Below are positions 60,236 through 64,000 of a stretch of DNA of 64,000 nt, piece after piece. This stretch comes from Eonycteris spelaea (lineage: Eukaryota > Chordata > Mammalia > Chiroptera > Pteropodidae), in assembly GCA_003508835.1 (NCBI GenBank), contig PUFA01000077.1:4168001-4232000 (forward strand). The letters are read 5' to 3'. Below the pieces are notes generated by a model. The model did no database searches and had not been told where the DNA came from. It saw only the letters and a program-made list of their open reading frames with translations. A program made the position numbers and the translations under genes. The first letter of the stretch is position 1. Each line of letters begins with the position of its first letter.

Positions 60236-61684
60236 AAGACAGAACTCCCCTTCTTAGAAAAGTGCACCCAAAGACAAATAATGCTACTAGACACGCTATG
60301 TGCCCTAATGGCCATGTATAAAGGACACATGGCCACATGTGACTACATAGAACATGCGAGAAGTACAGGAAGGAGTCACTTGATGAATTTAAGTGTGTGG
60401 CTAGGGACGTAGCCAATGGAAGTATTGTAATAGAAGGATCCAGAGAATTCCTTTGATTTCTACCACTTCTGGCAGCCAGCCTCAGTCCACCTCCCGCCTC
60501 AGAAAGCTGGCTTTTCCGGCAAGGACAGAATAGTCTGCGTCTTCAGCTGGGGCGAACCCTGCTCCTCAGCAACTCACTCACAAGCCCAGCCCGAGCTACA
60601 GAAAGGCACATCTCCCCAGCGTGATTGTCGGGAAAGGGGATGTAGCAAAGGGAGCGGTCCTTTTCCTTGTTTGCTTTCTGAATCTTTCTCTAGGCACAGC
60701 CCCAGAGGCATGGAGAGAAGCTGACAGTGACCAGTATATGCAAACCAGGTGGCTGATGCACAAGTGTAAAGGTCAGTTTAAAAAACAAGATTTTCCCCAA
60801 GTATATCTATCTCCCCCTGGGTTTGGGAGACAGAGGCATTCACGGTGCATTTAATAGAGGAGGGCTCTGAAAGATCGCCCGGAGTTAAGCACCCTCCTGG
60901 TGGGAGAAACACTGGGATGGAAACTCCGGCTCTTACTTTTCCAGGCTGCTGCCCCGGAACAGGCAGCAAATTACCTCCTAACTCCAGGGGACGGAGTCCG
61001 AACAAATGGCCAGCGCCGCCCTAACGTCTCGGACAGACTCTGCCTAGAACCAGCTGGAGACCAGCAGCATGATTATGGGCCTAATTTTATCACTGCTGAT
61101 GGGACTGATATACACCTACAATAATACATTTTTATTTTGCAGCTCAGTGGTCAGGCTGAGTCATTTGGGAAGGGGCAGCGAGTTGGGAGGTTAAGCATCA
61201 CCTCTGTATCTCCTTTTATGTTTAGAGGGCAGACACCGATTTTTCATGCTGCATCTTTTGTTCTAAATGAGCACAGTTTGCACTGAAGGGGTTTCCATTT
61301 TCTATTTCCATACTGGATGCAGGCTTACAGTTTTAGGCCATTCATGTGCTTTGCTCACAATCCAGATACGTTCACTACCCACTTCCCACACCTCCTCAGA
61401 GGCCATTTCCTGTGTCTGTGCACCTGTCCCCCACTCCCAGGGGGTGGGGAGGGGAATTTGCTTTTGAAGGTTCACATCCACGACTTCCTTCAGGAGTGCC
61501 CTGAACCACTGAGCCCGAAGAGCCGGCAAGAAAACATCCTGCCGGCGGCCTGTGCTTTTGACAGACCGCTGTGGGAGTGGGCAAGTCCCATCGCTTGCCT
61601 GCATTGGGACAAATCCAGAGGCAATTGTTTATACGCTGGGCAGTGCCATCCGAGAATGGAAGCTTCCGTGATGATGGCAGCGTT

Positions 61685-61785
61685 CTAGACCTGTGCTGTC
61701 TGCAATGGTGGCCGCCGGCCGTAACCACCGAGTGCGTGAAACACGACAACTGTGACCGAGCAGCTGAAGTTTTTAAGTTCTGAAT
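61685..61785 (+). repeat. hAT-like fossil, truncated
   Basis: The sequence 'gacctgtgctgtctgcaatg' with a 'gtggccgccggccgtaac' block resembles the start of the family at 43290. It is CpG-rich compared with its surroundings. Confidence 0.5.
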
Positions 61786-62649
61786 GAATGAGTGAGTGGG
61801 CGAATGCACGGATGGAAGAGCAGCCCCATGAGTCAGGATGCTCAGAAACTGCGAGGAGGAAGCTGTGTCCCAGGGTGGGTTTTATGTTCAAGGTGTCTGG
61901 GAGTTACCTAAACTTCTGTTCCTGAAAATCAGTCCAAGAGCCATGAGCCTTATTTCTCTTCTTAGTAACTGGAATGCAGTGACTGTGGTCTAATCTTTCT
62001 TTGGTGTCAGTCGTGGGCATGCTCAGAATCTGAACATCAGTGCCTGTGGGTGAGGACTGCAATGTAAACTGCAAAAAGTGACAGAGATGGGGCTGGATTC
62101 GAATGGACCGCAAGATGTAGCCTGAATCTTCGCACGAACATTGTAGGCTGTTTGGATTCTGACTATTGAAGCTTTATCGTAAGCATCAATAGTACTCTAA
62201 TAGCTATCCTGCCAAAGATTTTAAGGCTTAGGAGACTCAAAAATTAAATTACTCTTTTTATATTATGTTATATATTTTATTCATAGCTAAGTGATCTAGG
62301 CCAGGTTCCTAACCCGAAAGCTCTATTATCATTGGGGGCCAATAATTTCCATCTTCAGGTCACCCTCGCTGGTCTCCATAATCAGCCATGACTGGAAGTA
62401 AGAGGAGTTTTGAGGAGTTTCAGCTTTCCTCACACCATCATTTCAATTTCATGTTACCTCTTGCTCTGCCACTGAGTCTCATTCTGTTCTCTGCACCTGA
62501 GCCTTGTCTACATATACCCTGTTTGGCACCTCATTCTGTCGAAAACACAGAACCCGTCTTGTTTCTATCTTTTGTTCAGGACAGATGTCCCAAAACTTCA
62601 GTCCACTATCCTCTGTCTGTTTGTTGGACCAAATTCCTTCCAGAGTTTG

Positions 62650-62860
62650 TCCCACGTTGTTCAATAATTCATTCAACAGACATTTCAGGGCCCAGTATGG
62701 CCAGACCCTATGCCAGGAAGGCCGCAAACATTATGTCAGTGTCTCTAGCTTCTAGGTAAAGAAACAGAGCTGTAGACGTAATGAAAGTTGTGCCCATTAT
62801 CACAAAGCACGTACAGAGAGAGCTGGCAATAGAAGCTGGGTCTGGGAGTTGTCAGTTACT
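62650..62860 (-). repeat. MIR-like SINE, minus strand
   Basis: The antisense order is 'ttcattcaacagacatttca', 'accctatgccaggaaggc' and 'aaagcacgtacagagagagc'. It is decayed. Confidence 0.55.
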
Positions 62861-63482
62861 TGAAGGCAAGACTCAGGTTCGATGTGTTTTTGTGCCCAGG
62901 ATATAGACCTTCAAAGAAGAGGGTGAGCGTGTGATGCATTAAGTTCATATGTCACATGAACAATAAATGTGCACTGAAGGTCTTAAGAAACAGACAGATC
63001 CTGGCAGCCTCACTTCCGTAGGAAGTTTCATGCAACTAAGGAAGAACTTATTACGGCGTCTCTCATGCTGAACGCGCTTTAAAAGCACAGTGGAACGTTC
63101 CCATGTGACATCCTTTGTGCCACCAAGTGAAGACCCTTGCTCGATAACTGTTTCTACTGAACTTCAAGGTTGTAAATACATATGCCTAGTTCACCCTGAA
63201 GGGATGGGATGGAGACCCAGGCAGGTGAGTAGGCTGGGACCATCTCACAGACGTCACTATTCCTTCATGTTGGACAAGCAGTTCGTCCTTTGTCTCCGTG
63301 TTGCCTCACGTTTGGCCGTAACCGATAATTCTACCTGGCTAAACACAGGTGGCTAGATTCTGGAGCAACTCTCCACTCCTGTCGCAACAGTAAGCAGTAA
63401 ATAAGGTGTTGAAATCACTGTAATTGGTTAAAATAGTTTCAGACCGTAAACTCGCGAGACTCAACCACAAAGGCACGGCTAC

Positions 63483-63621
63483 CTGGTGGCAGAAGCGGGT
63501 ACGTGTGAACCGGGTTGAACCAGGCTTCCTTCCTCCGTGGCATGCTGTCGTAGATTAAAAGGTCTTTCTCAGTCAGGACCACCAGGGCTGGCTTCCACTG
63601 TCTCTCGCTCTCCCCGGGCAC
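63483..63621 (-). CDS. SNTB1: SNTB1 exon, second PH domain N-terminal part, one base short
   Basis: On the minus strand the exon follows CTGTTTCAG and ends CCACCAG before GTAGCC. The peptide starts VPGESERQWKPALVVLTEKD, then LLIYDSMPRRKEAWFNPVHT and YPLL, matching the first strands of the syntrophin second PH domain. It is 139 nt long. From a phase-0 start that leaves one extra base, while the next exon (45488) needs two. Syntrophins read YPL-(L/V)-ATR-LVHSG here. Restoring one base after CTTCTG would give that, but as written the frame shifts and meets a stop about 50 codons later. Confidence 0.93.
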
Positions 63622-64000
63622 CTGAAACAGAAGGAGAGAACTGGCAAAACGACAGCCTGAGGAAAGAGCAACCAGAAAGAAGCTGGCACCTCCCCAGTCA
63701 AAAGACCCAACAATAAAAGCGCCTTTTGGTTCAGGTTGTAAAAGAAAAACAGGAAGAAACCATTCATGGTCGTATGATTCTTGATTCTTGAAAATATGTT
63801 TTCTCAAGGCCTCGGTGTGTATAGTCGGTGCAGCTGAGAAGCAGCCCAGCTGCGAAACAGCTGTCACTGTTTCGCACCTGCCAGTCAGCACTGAAATCTT
63901 TATTTTACAGTGGGACGCAGATGCTTGGGGACTAAGTGCTCCCAGCTGGTTCTCCGGTAGAGTGTGTTGTTTTTCTTAGGCAATGGTAAGATTTAAAAGC
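63622..64000 (-). other. SNTB1 intron (start beyond window)
   Basis: This is intronic sequence upstream (on the gene strand) of the 63.5-kb exon. The open frame read across it at 63622-63891 is intron read-through. No feature is recognised. Confidence 0.7.

Larger units (their letters stand above)
45489..63482 (-). other. Large SNTB1 intron (18 kb)
   Basis: The intron contains L1 fragments with a nested processed pseudogene (46830-47920), a bat-type L1 tail (48240-48535), MaLR LTRs (50392-50760, 58955-59330), an L3/CR1 fragment with a nested hAT (about 52500-53100), MIR/L2 pieces (54480-54810, 57450-57680, 59465-59650, 62650-62860) and several microsatellites. Stretches with nothing recognised are 45490-46690, 48540-50300, 50770-52480, 53100-53690, 53750-54480, 54820-55530, 55600-56980, 57700-58720, 60240-61680, 61790-62640 and 62870-63480. 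Open frames in these stretches show no family match. Confidence 0.65.

Noticed and set aside
60621..61124. Open frames at 60621-60854 and 60900-61124 considered as small exons of an unannotated gene
   Set aside because: There is no recognisable protein family and no consistent splice signals joining them. The region reads as unique intron.

Overview
The window is nuclear DNA of a placental mammal. Its coding sequence is split into short exons with GT-AG borders, and the space between is filled with mammalian interspersed repeats (L1, MIR, L2, L3/CR1, MaLR LTRs, hAT fossils), small-RNA pseudogenes and (CA)n-type microsatellites. Three L1 tails matching 'gaggtgacatt..ttaataaaa', and a 5S-rRNA-derived retroposon, point to a bat, perhaps a fruit bat. 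That species guess is an inference and is not proved here.

Two genes lie tail to tail, in the order known from human chromosome 8q24.12. The left part (1 to about 27,775, + strand) is the 3' part of MTBP, the MDM2-binding protein and Treslin/TICRR partner in replication-origin firing. Nine coding exons, the stop codon (27467-27469) and a poly(A) signal (27749-27754) are present. The right part (about 34,800 to 64,000, - strand) is the 3' part of SNTB1, beta-1-syntrophin, the dystrophin/utrophin adaptor. Its last four coding exons encode most of the second PH domain and the syntrophin-unique C-terminus, followed by a long 3' UTR. Roughly 7 kb of repeat-rich intergenic DNA separates them. I see no functional link between the two genes beyond their position.

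Both genes match their families almost codon for codon, but each carries one exon that is a single base too short. These are MTBP 24687-24917 and SNTB1 63483-63621. As written, each would cause a frameshift and premature stop. Two independent single-base losses in about 1.6 kb of otherwise intact coding sequence look more like consensus errors than two dead genes.

Other notable items are a 7SK RNA pseudogene (12955-13205), a 5S rRNA-derived element (17661-17770), a minus-strand L1 that kept its 5' UTR, ORF1 end and endonuclease start but lost most of ORF2 (6020-9230), a processed pseudogene inserted into an L1 with an unusually long target duplication (47284-47497), a hAT fossil nested in an L3/CR1 LINE (about 52500-53100), and a 58-bp duplication in the SNTB1 3' UTR in which each copy carries an AATAAA signal. 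I found no operon, CRISPR array, viral gene or new multi-gene system. Apart from the items listed, the window is ordinary intron and intergenic sequence.
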